From Pseudomonas koreensis (GTDB lineage Bacteria > Pseudomonadota > Gammaproteobacteria > Pseudomonadales > Pseudomonadaceae): a stretch of DNA of 64,000 nt. The notes below the pieces were generated by a model that had not been told where the DNA came from, did not search any database, and saw only the letters and a program-made list of their open reading frames with translations. Where the stretch lies: contig NZ_JAAQYM010000001.1 of the NCBI RefSeq assembly GCF_012986595.1, positions 620,001-684,000 on the forward strand. The letters run 5' to 3'. The translations under genes and the position numbers were made by a program. Positions within the stretch are counted from its first letter, which is position 1. Each line of letters begins with the position of its first letter. This document shows, piece by piece, positions 21,743 through 30,968 of the stretch.

Positions 21743-23374
21743 TCACTTCACTGATCCGAGATTCGCCTCACTCAAGTCCAGTTCGCCCAACACTTCCCGC
21801 AGCACGTCATCGCCAATCTGGTGCTGACGGCTGAGGCTATACAGCTCCAGGCGTTGCGCCCGCAGTGCCTTCAAACGCAAGCGGCGTTCCAGCAGATCCA
21901 TCTGGAACGCCAGCGCCTGGGCTTCGGCCGAATCGTTGAAGACGTCGAGCTGATGCCGGTACTCGGACATGATCCGCGCCTTCAGTTCCGCCGAAAGCGC
22001 GGCCTGCGCAGCGTCCTGCGGGCCGACCTCTTCGGTTTCCAATGCATGAATGGCCGCCTCGGCGGTCTTGCGCCAGGCATCGCGCACTTCCTGGCGGCGC
22101 TTGTCGTCCGGACTTTTCTCGATACCGCGCAAGAGCAACGGCAAGGCGATGCAGGCGCAGATCAGCGACAGCAGAATCACCCCCGCAGCGATGAAAATCA
22201 GCAGATCACGCTCGGGGAACGCCTCGCTGCCCATCAACATCGGCACCGACATCACACCGGCCAGCGTTACCGCCCCGCGCACACCGCCGACGGTCAGCAG
22301 CCAGCAGGAGCGGGCCGTGGGCACTTGGGTGAGGGCGCCCTTGCCGCGCCAACGCCGCAGCAACACTGATAGACGCCAGATGCTCTGCACCCAGACAAAG
22401 CGCAACAGCACCAACGCCAGGAAAATCGCCACCACGTCGAGGCCGCGATACAACAGCGTCGGCCACAGCGTCGGTTCATGACTGACCACGGCCTTGATGA
22501 TGTCCGGCAATTGCAGGCCGAGCAGCAGGAAGATCAGACCGTTGAAAGCAAACTCCAGCAATGACCAGACGCTGCGATTGAGCAGGCGGGTGCTGGTCTG
22601 TCGTGGCAACAGATCGAGCCAGCTCTGCATCATCCCCGCCGCCACCGCGGAAAGAATGCCTGAAGCCCCCAAGCGCTCGGCCAGCACGTAAGCGGCGAAC
22701 GGCAGCAGCAACATGAACACCACGTGGGTGGCCGGATCGTCCCAGCCGCGGGCGATCATCCACGCGCGCAAGCGCCCGACCAGCCAGCTCAGCACCACGC
22801 CGACCGCCAGCCCGCCGACCGCCACCAGCACGAACGTCAGGCTCGCATTGGCCAGCGAGAACACCCCGGTCACGGCCGCCACCAAGGCGAACTTGAACGT
22901 CACCAGGCCCGACGCATCGTTCATCAGCGCCTCGCCTTGCAGGATGTGCATCAGCGGCGTCGGCAAGCGGTTTTGCGAAATGGCCGAGACCGCCACCGCG
23001 TCGGTCGGCGACAGCACGGCAGCGAGTGCGAAGGCCACCGGCAGCGGAATGCTCGGCAACAGCCAGTGAATGAAATACCCGGCGCCGACCACGGTGAACA
23101 GCACCAGCCCGACCGCCAGCGTCAGGATCGGGCCGCGCAAATGCCAGAACTCGCGCTTGGGCATGCGCCAACCGTCGGAAAACAGCAGCGGCGGCAAGAA
23201 CAGAAACAGGAACAGTTCGGGGTCCAGCGCCACGTGCAGGCCCAGCGTTGGCCAGGCCAGCAACGCACCGGCGGCGATTTGCACGAGGGGCAGCGGCAGC
23301 GGGATGACCCGGCCGACCAGCCGCGAGACGCTGACCAGCATCAGCAGGATCAGGCCGGTATAGGCGGTTTGCAT
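21743..23374 (-). CDS. CPA1-family Na+/H+ antiporter
   Basis: This 543-residue protein resembles NhaP/YjcE antiporters that exchange protons for sodium or other cations across the inner membrane. About twelve hydrophobic helices cover residues 1-400. The conserved FALAAVLSPTDAVAVSAI and NDASGLVTFKFAL segments contain the ion-binding acidic residues. A charged cytoplasmic tail of about 130 residues follows. Its end is only about 20 bases from the second peptidase stop (convergent), with no clear terminator between them. Confidence 0.88.
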   Translation of the reverse strand: MQTAYTGLILLMLVSVSRLVGRVIPLPLPLVQIAAGALLAWPTLGLHVALDPELFLFLFLPPLLFSDGWRMPKREFWHLRGPILTLAVGLVLFTVVGAGYFIHWLLPSIPLPVAFALAAVLSPTDAVAVSAISQNRLPTPLMHILQGEALMNDASGLVTFKFALVAAVTGVFSLANASLTFVLVAVGGLAVGVVLSWLVGRLRAWMIARGWDDPATHVVFMLLLPFAAYVLAERLGASGILSAVAAGMMQSWLDLLPRQTSTRLLNRSVWSLLEFAFNGLIFLLLGLQLPDIIKAVVSHEPTLWPTLLYRGLDVVAIFLALVLLRFVWVQSIWRLSVLLRRWRGKGALTQVPTARSCWLLTVGGVRGAVTLAGVMSVPMLMGSEAFPERDLLIFIAAGVILLSLICACIALPLLLRGIEKSPDDKRRQEVRDAWRKTAEAAIHALETEEVGPQDAAQAALSAELKARIMSEYRHQLDVFNDSAEAQALAFQMDLLERRLRLKALRAQRLELYSLSRQHQIGDDVLREVLGELDLSEANLGSVK

Positions 23375-23476
23375 AAAGCGGAAATCTCAGACAATCGACA
23401 GCGTTGAACTGCCATATTAGCGGCTTAGGATGCGTCTGGCCGTTGCACCTATGTCGCACGCCGACACTGATCCCCG

Positions 23477-23563
23477 TGTAGGAGCTGCGGCACGCTGCGA
23501 TCTTTTGATGTTAAAAACAGAATCGAAAGATCGCAGCCTCGTTTCACTCGACAGCTCCTACAG
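23477..23563. repeat. REP pair, GCTGCGATCTTTTGAT family
   Basis: Two facing copies of a GTAGGAGCTG...GCTGCGATCTTTTGA unit lie in the divergent gap between the antiporter and arsC-like genes. The right copy has diverged in its middle (CTCGTTTCACTCGA). Confidence 0.75.
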
Positions 23564-23661
23564 GGATTTGTGCAGGGTAATGAAGCCGGGCGCCCGAAAC
23601 GCTTTGGTCATGGCATAATCCGACACCATTTTTTTCCAGCACCTGTAAAGGGGGCGATTCC

Positions 23662-24024
23662 TTGACCGTTTCAAGTAAAACGTTGCACCTTTTCGGCATC
23701 AAAGCCTGCGACACCATGAAGAAGGCGCGCACCTGGCTCGATGAACACGCTGTCAGCTACGACTTCCACGATTACAAAACCGCCGGTATCGACCGTGAGC
23801 ACCTGACCCAATGGTGTGACGAGCACGGCTGGCAAACGGTGTTGAACCGTGCAGGCACGACCTTTCGCAAACTCGACGACGAACGTAAAGCCGATCTCGA
23901 CCAGTCGAAAGCCATCGAACTGATGCTCGCTCAACCCTCGATGATCAAGCGCCCGGTGCTCGATCTCGGTGACCGAACCCTGATTGGCTTCAAGCCAGAC
24001 ATCTACGCGGCCGCACTCAAGTAA
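23662..24024 (+). CDS. ArsC/Spx-family reductase-like protein (YffB type)
   Basis: The 120-residue protein has the thioredoxin-like ArsC/Spx fold. A single N-terminal active cysteine lies in FGIKACDTMKKARTWL (Cys16), and a GW-LNRAGTTFRKL segment follows. YffB-type members are not known to reduce arsenate and may act on glutathionylated proteins. The start is TTG at 23662, supported by an AAGGGGG site and by the lack of a closer ATG before the conserved sequence. It precedes dapD by 33 bases and may share its transcript. Confidence 0.85.
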   Translation: MTVSSKTLHLFGIKACDTMKKARTWLDEHAVSYDFHDYKTAGIDREHLTQWCDEHGWQTVLNRAGTTFRKLDDERKADLDQSKAIELMLAQPSMIKRPVLDLGDRTLIGFKPDIYAAALK

Positions 24025-24057
24025 AGCAGCCCGTCACTTATTGCTAGAGGTATTCAC

Positions 24058-25092
24058 ATGTCCAAATCCCTGTTCAGCATCGCCTTTGGTGTCGGCACTC
24101 AGAACCGTCAAGGCGCGTGGCTGGAAGTGTTCTACGCCCAGCCGCTGCTCAACCCGTCGGACGAACTGGTCGCCGCCGTTGCGCCGATCCTCGGCTACAC
24201 CGAAGGCAACCAGGCCATCACCTTCACCACCGCGCAGGCTGCGCAACTGGCTGAAGCGGTCAAAGGCATCGACGCCGTTCAAGGCAAGCTGCTGACCCGT
24301 CTGGCCGAGAGCCACAAGCCGCTGGTCGCCACCCTGCTGGCCGAAGACGCACAGCTGACCTCGACACCTGAGGCCTACCTCAAGCTGCACCTGCTGTCCC
24401 ACCGTCTGGTCAAGCCGCACGGCGTGAGCCTGGCCGGGATCTTCCCGCTGCTGCCGAACGTCGCCTGGACCAGCCAGGGCGCGATCGACCTGAGCGAACT
24501 GGCCGAGCTGCAACTCGAAGCCCGTCTGCGCGGTGAGTTGCTGGAAGTGTTCTCGGTGGACAAGTTCCCGAAAATGACCGACTACGTGGTGCCGGCCGGC
24601 GTGCGTATCGCTGACGCCGCACGTCTGCGTCTGGGTGCCTACGTGGGCGAAGGCACCACCGTGATGCACGAAGGCTTCATCAACTTCAACGCCGGCACCG
24701 AAGGCCCGGGCATGATCGAAGGCCGCGTGTCCGCTGGCGTATTCGTCGGCAAGGGTTCGGACCTGGGCGGCGGCTGCTCGACCATGGGCACCCTGTCGGG
24801 TGGCGGTAACATCGTGATCAAGGTTGGCGAAGGCTGCCTGATCGGCGCCAACGCCGGTATCGGTATTCCGTTGGGCGACCGCAACACCGTCGAGTCGGGC
24901 CTGTACGTGACCGCCGGCACCAAGGTGGCGCTGCTGGACGAGCACAACAATCTGGTCAAGGTGGTGAAAGCCCGCGAGCTGGCGGGTCAGACCGACCTGT
25001 TGTTCCGTCGCAATTCGGAAACCGGTGCCGTGGAGTGCAAAACCCACAAATCGGCGATCGAGCTGAACGAAGCGCTGCACGCTCACAACTAA
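24058..25092 (+). CDS. dapD: Tetrahydrodipicolinate N-succinyltransferase
   Basis: DapD adds succinyl from succinyl-CoA to tetrahydrodipicolinate, the step before DapC. The 344-residue protein is the long type seen in Pseudomonas. An N-terminal domain of about 180 residues precedes a left-handed beta-helix, with the segments AYVGEGTTVMHEGF and NFNAGTEGPGMIEGRVSAGV. An AGAGG site precedes the ATG. dapC and dapE, also present in this window, act with it. Confidence 0.95.
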   Translation: MSKSLFSIAFGVGTQNRQGAWLEVFYAQPLLNPSDELVAAVAPILGYTEGNQAITFTTAQAAQLAEAVKGIDAVQGKLLTRLAESHKPLVATLLAEDAQLTSTPEAYLKLHLLSHRLVKPHGVSLAGIFPLLPNVAWTSQGAIDLSELAELQLEARLRGELLEVFSVDKFPKMTDYVVPAGVRIADAARLRLGAYVGEGTTVMHEGFINFNAGTEGPGMIEGRVSAGVFVGKGSDLGGGCSTMGTLSGGGNIVIKVGEGCLIGANAGIGIPLGDRNTVESGLYVTAGTKVALLDEHNNLVKVVKARELAGQTDLLFRRNSETGAVECKTHKSAIELNEALHAHN

Positions 25093-25109
25093 GCGTTAAA
25101 CGATTCACT

Positions 25110-25183
25110 GTAGGAGCGAGCCTGCTCGCGATGCTTTTTGGCGTCCTCACGGGCGCCATCGCGAGCAGGCTCACTCCTACAGG
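25110..25183. repeat. REP pair, GAGC-TGCTCGCGA family
   Basis: Two facing cores are separated by only about 25 bases. The pair lies 18 bases after the dapD stop and could act as an mRNA 3'-end hairpin. Confidence 0.85.
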
Positions 25184-25228
25184 GTTTGGCGTAAATCCCG
25201 CCCCTCTTCACCAGGGCTAAAAACTGTG

Positions 25229-26431
25229 ATGATTCCCTCCCCCTGGCGCGCCGACTTTCCGGCCATCGCCGCCCTGCAACGGCAAGACCAGACCTATCTG
25301 GACAACGCCGCCACCACGCAAAAACCGCAAGCCCTGCTTGACGCACTGACCCATTACTACGCCAACGGCGCGGCCAATGTTCATCGTGCGCAACACCTGC
25401 CCGGGGCTCACGCGACACAGGCGTTCGAAGACAGTCGGCTCAAGGTTGCCCAGTGGCTCAATGCCGGTGACAGCGGGCAAATCATCTTCACCCACGGCGC
25501 CACCAGTGCGCTGAATCTCCTGGCGTATGGCCTGGAACATTTTTTCCATCCGGGCGATGAAATTGTCATCAGCGCCCTGGAGCATCACGCCAACCTGCTG
25601 CCGTGGCAGCAACTGGCGCAACGTCGCGACCTGAAACTGGTGATCCTGCCGCTGGACGCCGACGGCGTGATCGACCTCGACGCCGCCGCAGGCCTGATCG
25701 GTCCACGCACCCGCTTGCTGGCGGTCAGTCAGTTGTCCAACGTGCTCGGTGCCTGGCAACCGCTGCCGGCGCTGCTGGCGATGGCCAAGGCGCAGAACGC
25801 GCTGACCGTGGTCGATGGCGCGCAAGGTGTGGTGCACGGTCGCCACGACGTGCAGGCGCTGGGTTGCGACTTCTATGTATTTTCCAGCCACAAGCTGTAC
25901 GGCCCCGATGGCCTCGGCGTGCTGTTCGGGCGCAACGAGGCGCTCGAGCACCTGAAGCCGTGGCAGTTCGGCGGCGAAATGGTGCTGGAAGCCAATTATC
26001 ACGATTCACGCTTCCGCCCTGCCCCGCTGGGTTTCGAGGCGGGTACGCCGCCGATTGCCAGCGTGATCGGCCTCGGTGCGACCCTCGACTATCTGGCCGG
26101 GCTGGATCAGGACGCGGTGTCGGCCCATGAAGCGGCACTGCACGACTATCTGCTGCAAGGCCTCGCCGCCCGCAATGGCACTCGCCTGCTGGGCAAGCCG
26201 CAACTGGCGCTGGCGAGTTTTGTCGTCGACGGTGTGCACAACGCCGACCTGGCGCACCTGCTGACCGAGCAAGGCATCGCCGTGCGCGCCGGGCATCACT
26301 GCGCCATGCCGTTGCTGAAAAGCTTCGAGCTGGCCGGGGCGATTCGGGTGTCGCTGGCGCTGTACAACGATTCCGAGGATCTGGAGCGTTTCTTTGAAGC
26401 GCTGGATCAGGCCTTGGAGTTGTTGCGATGA
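25229..26431 (+). CDS. csdA: Cysteine desulfurase CsdA
   Basis: CsdA is a PLP enzyme that takes sulfur from cysteine as a protein persulfide and passes it to CsdE. The 400-residue protein has the PLP lysine in FSSHKLYGPDG and the catalytic cysteine at residue 358 in RAGHHCAMP. The second type of group II desulfurase (CsdA/SufS) has the same pattern. A GTG three bases upstream is also in frame. The csdE start overlaps its stop by four bases, which favours CsdA over SufS. Confidence 0.92.
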   Translation: MIPSPWRADFPAIAALQRQDQTYLDNAATTQKPQALLDALTHYYANGAANVHRAQHLPGAHATQAFEDSRLKVAQWLNAGDSGQIIFTHGATSALNLLAYGLEHFFHPGDEIVISALEHHANLLPWQQLAQRRDLKLVILPLDADGVIDLDAAAGLIGPRTRLLAVSQLSNVLGAWQPLPALLAMAKAQNALTVVDGAQGVVHGRHDVQALGCDFYVFSSHKLYGPDGLGVLFGRNEALEHLKPWQFGGEMVLEANYHDSRFRPAPLGFEAGTPPIASVIGLGATLDYLAGLDQDAVSAHEAALHDYLLQGLAARNGTRLLGKPQLALASFVVDGVHNADLAHLLTEQGIAVRAGHHCAMPLLKSFELAGAIRVSLALYNDSEDLERFFEALDQALELLR

Positions 26432-26832
26432 GCCTGCCGCGGGCCGCTGCCGAAGCGCTGCAGACCTTTCAGAACGCTGCCGGTTGGGAACAACGGGCGC
26501 GATTGCTGATGCAGTTCGGTGATCGTCTGCCGCCGCTGGACGATGCGGATAAAAACGACGCCAACCGCGTGCATGGTTGTGAAAGCCAAGTGTGGCTGGT
26601 GGGCTCGCTGAATGCCGGCCACTGGCAGTTTTCGGCAAGCAGTGATGCACGGATGATTCGCGGGTTGGTGGCGTTGTTGCTGTTGCGGGTCAATGGCCTG
26701 AGCGCTGCTGGATTGCAGCAAGTTGATCTGCCGGACTGGTTCAATCAGCTGGGGCTGTCGCGGCAGTTGTCGCCGTCGCGCAGCAATGGCTTGAATGCCG
26801 TGCTCAAGCGGATGAATGAGCTGGCAGGTTAA
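26428..26832 (+). CDS. csdE: SufE-like sulfur acceptor CsdE
   Basis: CsdE accepts persulfide sulfur from CsdA. The 134-residue protein has the SufE fold signature VHGCESQVWL, with the acceptor cysteine at residue 51. It overlaps csdA by four bases. In E. coli the Csd system supports TcdA (CsdL), whose gene is convergent here, so a role in making cyclic t6A in tRNA is likely. Confidence 0.93.
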   Translation: MSLPRAAAEALQTFQNAAGWEQRARLLMQFGDRLPPLDDADKNDANRVHGCESQVWLVGSLNAGHWQFSASSDARMIRGLVALLLLRVNGLSAAGLQQVDLPDWFNQLGLSRQLSPSRSNGLNAVLKRMNELAG

Positions 26833-26835
26833 CCC

Positions 26836-26968
26836 TGTGGCGAGGGGATTTATCCCCGATGGGCTGCAAGGCGGCCCCAAAATCTACACATGCGGTCTGC
26901 CTGACACTCCGAGGAAGCAGATCTGGGGGCGCTTCGCACCCCATCGGGGATAAATCCCCTCGCCACAA
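26836..26968. repeat. REP pair, GTGGCGAGGGGATTTATCCCC family
   Basis: A 133-base unit has facing copies of GTGGCGAGGGGATTTATCCC and the inner GGGGCGCTTCGC/GCAAGGCGGCCCC arms. It fills almost the whole gap between the convergent csdE and tcdA genes. Confidence 0.85.
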
Positions 26969-26974
26969 GATTTG

Positions 26975-27787
26975 CTAGCTAGTCGGTTTAATGCGATCCG
27001 CCGGGCGCCGAACACCCGCCACAATCTTGTCCACCGCCTTGGTCGCCGCGACCATGCCGAACGTTGCCGTGACCATCATCACCGCGCCAAACCCGCCAGC
27101 GCAGTCGAGTTTCACGCCATCGCCGACAAAACTCTTCTGCAAACAGATGCTGCCGTCCGGTTTCGGATAGCGCAGCTGTTCGGTGGAGAACACGCACGGC
27201 ACGCTGTAATGACGGGTCACGGTGCGCGAGAAGCCGTAGTCACGACGCAGGGTCGAACGCACTTTCGAGGCCAGTGGGTCGTTGAAGGTACGGTTGAGGT
27301 CGCACACTTGAATCAGCGTCGGATCGATCTGCCCGCCGGCGCCGCCGGTGGTGATGATCTGGATCTTGCGGCGCTTGCACCAGGCGATCAGCGCAGCCTT
27401 GGCGTTGACCGCGTCGATGCAGTCGATCACGCAGTCGATGTCTGGCGTGATGTATTCGGCCATGGTGTCGCGGGTGACGAAGTCGGCCACCGCATGCACC
27501 GTGCAATCCGGGTTGATCCCGCGCAGGCGCTCGGCCATTACCTCGACCTTGGGTTTGCCGACGGTGCTGTCCAGCGCATGCAACTGGCGGTTGGCGTTGC
27601 TGACACAGACGTCGTCCAGATCGAACAGCGAAATCTCGCCCACGCCGCAGCGGGCCATGGCTTCCGCCGCCCAGGAACCGACGCCACCGACGCCGACAAT
27701 CGCCACATGGGCCGCACGCAGGCGCTCGAGGCCCTCGATGCCATACAAACGGGCGATGCCTGCAAACCGTGGATCTTCTGTACTCAT
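26975..27787 (-). CDS. tcdA: tRNA threonylcarbamoyladenosine dehydratase TcdA
   Basis: TcdA (CsdL) is an E1-like enzyme. It uses ATP to close the t6A side chain at position 37 of ANN-decoding tRNAs into cyclic t6A. The 270-residue protein has the nucleotide-binding IVGVGGVGSWAAEAMARCG segment and the FDLDDVCVSNANRQ acidic patch. A hydrophobic C-terminal segment probably docks to the membrane. The start MSTEDPRF at 27787 is the likely one; an ATG two codons upstream is also possible. Confidence 0.93.
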   Translation of the reverse strand: MSTEDPRFAGIARLYGIEGLERLRAAHVAIVGVGGVGSWAAEAMARCGVGEISLFDLDDVCVSNANRQLHALDSTVGKPKVEVMAERLRGINPDCTVHAVADFVTRDTMAEYITPDIDCVIDCIDAVNAKAALIAWCKRRKIQIITTGGAGGQIDPTLIQVCDLNRTFNDPLASKVRSTLRRDYGFSRTVTRHYSVPCVFSTEQLRYPKPDGSICLQKSFVGDGVKLDCAGGFGAVMMVTATFGMVAATKAVDKIVAGVRRPADRIKPTS

Positions 27788-27887
27788 GACCATTACCCCA
27801 AAAACCGGCGCGCATTATAGGGCTGTCGGCGGCCAAGAGCATCTTTGACGCTATGAGCGGCAACCACAGCCGTTTTCACACAACCTT

Positions 27888-27980
27888 TGTGGCGAGGGAG
27901 CTTGCTCCCGCTGGGTCGCGAAGCGGCCCAAAAAAGCGGCCTGCTGCGCAGTCCAGCGGGCGCAAGCTCCCTCGCCACAG
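27888..27980. repeat. REP pair, GTGGCGAGGG family variant
   Basis: Facing copies of TGTGGCGAGGGAGCTTGCTC lie between the divergent tcdA and glucan-synthase genes. Around it the 387-base gap (27788-28174) contains no gene I can support. About 190 bases of apparently unique DNA lie upstream of the glucan synthase. Confidence 0.8.
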
Positions 27981-28174
27981 GAAATTGATGCCACACTGAA
28001 CAAAGTTTTCTCTTACAAGCTGTTACTAAAGAACTTAAATCAGGTTGGACTGCCCAATGTCCGGCATTTCCCTGTCTGGTGTACGAGCGGTGAACTGCCG
28101 GTGTAGGATTCGCGCCCTTTTGGCGTAAGCCGATCCGTTCCTTCGTTCCACAGCCTTTGGAACCCGAAATAGCT

Positions 28175-30763
28175 ATGTCATCGCGTAAATTTGGTCTCAA
28201 CCTGGTGGTGGTTCTGGCAATCGCCGCCCTGTTCACCGGTTTCTGGGCGCTGATCAACCGCCCGGTCTCCGCGCCCGACTGGCCGGAGCAGATCTCCGGT
28301 TTCTCCTATTCGCCATTCCAGCAGGGACAATTCCCACAGAAGGATCAATATCCGACTGACGATGAAATGCGCCGCGATCTGGAGATCATGAGCAAGCTGA
28401 CGGACAACATCCGCATCTACTCGGTCGACGGTTCGCTGCAGGACATCCCGAAACTGGCGGAAGAGTTCGGTCTGCGCGTGACCCTCGGGATCTGGATCAG
28501 CCCCGATCAGGAACGCAACGAGCGGGAAATCCAGCGCGCCATCGAACTGGCCAACACTTCGCGCAGCGTGGTTCGCGTGGTGGTCGGCAACGAGGCGATC
28601 TTCCGCAAGGAAATCACCGCCGAACAACTGAGCGTGCTGTTGGATCGGGTACGCGCAGCGGTGAAAGTGCCGGTGACCACCTCCGAGCAGTGGCACGTCT
28701 GGGAAGAACACCCGGAACTGGCCAAACACGTCGACCTGATCGCCGCGCACGTGCTGCCTTACTGGGAATTCATCCCCGTCGACAAGGCCGGGCAGTTCGT
28801 CTTCGACCGTGCCCGCGACCTGAAAAAGATGTTCCCGAAAAAGCCGTTGCTGCTGTCCGAAGTCGGCTGGCCGAGCAACGGCCGCATGCGCGGTGGTGCC
28901 GATGCGTCGCCAGCGGATCAGGCTATTTACCTGCGTACGCTGGTCAACAAGCTCAACCGCCAAGGCTTCAACTACTTCGTGATCGAAGCCTTCGATCAGC
29001 CGTGGAAGGCCAGTGACGAAGGTTCGGTGGGCGCGTATTGGGGCGTGTTCAACGCCGCGCGCCAGCAGAAATTCAACTTCGAAGGCCCGGTGGTAGCGAT
29101 CCCGCAATGGCGCGTGCTGGCCATCGGTTCGGTAGTGCTGGCGCTGCTGTCGCTGACCCTGCTGATGATCGACGGCTCGGCGCTGCGTCAGCGTGGCCGT
29201 ACCTTCCTGACCTTTATCGCGTTCCTCTGCGGTTCGGTGCTGGTGTGGATCGGCTACGACTACAGCCAGCAATACAGCACGTGGTTCAGCTTGACGGTGG
29301 GTTTCCTCCTGGCGCTGGGTGCGCTCGGGGTGTTCATCGTGTTGCTCACCGAGGCGCATGAACTGGCCGAAGCGGTGTGGATTCACAAGCGTCGACGTGA
29401 ATTCCTGCCGGTGATCGGTGATTCGGACTACCGGCCGAAAGTCTCGATTCACGTGCCCTGCTACAACGAGCCGCCGGACATGGTCAAACAGACCCTCGAC
29501 GCCCTGGCGGCCCTTGATTACCCGGACTATGAAGTCCTGATCATCGACAACAACACTAAAGACCCGGCCGTGTGGGAACCGGTGCGCGACTACTGCGCCA
29601 CCCTCGGCCCGCGCTTCAAGTTCTTCCACGTTGCGCCATTGGCAGGGTTCAAGGGCGGCGCGCTGAACTACCTGATTCCGCACACCGCCAAGGACGCCGA
29701 AGTCATTGCCGTCATCGACTCCGACTATTGCGTGCATCCGAACTGGCTCAAGCACATGGTGCCGCACTTCGCCGATCCGAAAATCGCCGTGGTGCAGTCG
29801 CCGCAGGATTATCGCGACCAGAACGAAAGCACCTTCAAGAAGCTCTGCTACGCCGAATACAAAGGCTTCTTCCATATCGGCATGGTCACCCGCAACGACC
29901 GTGACGCGATCATCCAGCACGGCACCATGACCATGACCCGCCGTTCGGTTCTGGAAGAACTGGGCTGGGCCGACTGGTGCATCTGTGAAGACGCCGAACT
30001 GGGTCTGCGCGTGTTCGAAAAAGGTCTGTCGGCGGCGTATTACCACGACAGTTACGGCAAGGGCCTGATGCCGGACACCTTCATCGACTTCAAGAAACAG
30101 CGTTTCCGCTGGGCCTACGGCGCGATCCAGATTATCAAGCGTCACACCCGCAGCCTGCTGCGCGGCAAGGACACCGAGTTGACCCGTGGCCAGCGTTACC
30201 ACTTCCTCGCGGGCTGGCTGCCGTGGGTCGCGGACGGCATGAACATCTTCTTCACCGTCGGCGCACTGTTGTGGTCGGCGGCGATGATCATCGTGCCGCA
30301 ACGGGTCGATCCGCCACTGCTGATCTTCGCAATCCCGCCATTGGCGCTGTTCGTGTTCAAGGTCGGCAAGATCATCTTCCTGTACCGTCGCGCCGTCGGC
30401 GTGAACCTCAAGGATGCGTTCTGCGCGGCGCTGGCCGGCCTGGCGTTGTCGCACACCATCGCCAAAGCGGTGCTGTACGGTTTCTTCACCAGCAGCATTC
30501 CGTTCTTCCGCACACCGAAAAACGCCGACAACCACGGCTTCTGGGTGGCGATTTCCGAGGCCCGGGAAGAGCTGTTCATCATGCTGCTGTTGTGGGGCGC
30601 GGCGCTGGGGATCTACCTGGTGCAAGGCATTCCGAGCAACGACATGCGCTTCTGGGTGGCGATGCTGCTGGTGCAATCGCTGCCGTACGTCGCGGCGCTG
30701 ATCATGGCGTTTCTCTCGTCGCTGCCAAAACCGGCGCCGGAGCCTGAAGCGGCCGCCGCTTGA
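28175..30763 (+). CDS. ndvB: NdvB-like glucan synthase (GH17-GT2 fusion)
   Basis: The 862-residue membrane protein joins two catalytic parts. A membrane helix (about residues 8-28) is followed by a GH17-like domain, about 40-310, with VVGNEAIFRK and LLSEVGWPSNG, which hold the probable catalytic glutamates. After more helices comes a GT2 domain, about 425-700, with IHVPCYNEPP, the DSDYC metal site and the QRFRW motif. More membrane helices end the protein. In P. aeruginosa the matching protein makes periplasmic beta-(1,3)-glucans linked to biofilm tolerance. The ATG at 28175 has a weak ribosome site; an in-frame start six codons upstream is less likely. Confidence 0.85.
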   Translation: MSSRKFGLNLVVVLAIAALFTGFWALINRPVSAPDWPEQISGFSYSPFQQGQFPQKDQYPTDDEMRRDLEIMSKLTDNIRIYSVDGSLQDIPKLAEEFGLRVTLGIWISPDQERNEREIQRAIELANTSRSVVRVVVGNEAIFRKEITAEQLSVLLDRVRAAVKVPVTTSEQWHVWEEHPELAKHVDLIAAHVLPYWEFIPVDKAGQFVFDRARDLKKMFPKKPLLLSEVGWPSNGRMRGGADASPADQAIYLRTLVNKLNRQGFNYFVIEAFDQPWKASDEGSVGAYWGVFNAARQQKFNFEGPVVAIPQWRVLAIGSVVLALLSLTLLMIDGSALRQRGRTFLTFIAFLCGSVLVWIGYDYSQQYSTWFSLTVGFLLALGALGVFIVLLTEAHELAEAVWIHKRRREFLPVIGDSDYRPKVSIHVPCYNEPPDMVKQTLDALAALDYPDYEVLIIDNNTKDPAVWEPVRDYCATLGPRFKFFHVAPLAGFKGGALNYLIPHTAKDAEVIAVIDSDYCVHPNWLKHMVPHFADPKIAVVQSPQDYRDQNESTFKKLCYAEYKGFFHIGMVTRNDRDAIIQHGTMTMTRRSVLEELGWADWCICEDAELGLRVFEKGLSAAYYHDSYGKGLMPDTFIDFKKQRFRWAYGAIQIIKRHTRSLLRGKDTELTRGQRYHFLAGWLPWVADGMNIFFTVGALLWSAAMIIVPQRVDPPLLIFAIPPLALFVFKVGKIIFLYRRAVGVNLKDAFCAALAGLALSHTIAKAVLYGFFTSSIPFFRTPKNADNHGFWVAISEAREELFIMLLLWGAALGIYLVQGIPSNDMRFWVAMLLVQSLPYVAALIMAFLSSLPKPAPEPEAAAA

Positions 30764-30782
30764 TCAGTTATTGTTGAACGTC

Positions 30783-30809
30783 AAACGGCGGCCTTCGGGT
30801 CGCCGTTTT
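30783..30809 (+). terminator. Intrinsic terminator after ndvB
   Basis: AAACGGCG pairs with CGCCGTTT around a CCTTCGGG loop, followed by TTGC. It begins 20 bases after the ndvB stop. Confidence 0.7.
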
Positions 30810-30847
30810 GCATTAGAATGGTCGCCTTTTTCAATGCCAACACATCC

Positions 30848-30940
30848 TGTAGGAGTTGCCGCAGGCTGCGATCTTTTGATCTTGCTGTAGATTCTAAAAA
30901 ACAAAATCAAAAGATCGCAGCCTGCGGCAGCTCCTACAGG
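30848..30940. repeat. REP pair, GCTGCGATCTTTTGAT family
   Basis: Two nearly perfect facing copies of a 30-base unit with core GCAGGCTGCGATCTTTTGAT lie between the ndvB terminator and dapE. The pair ends 28 bases before the dapE start. Confidence 0.88.
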
Positions 30941-30968
30941 TTTACCGTGCGCACCCCGGAGTTATTAC

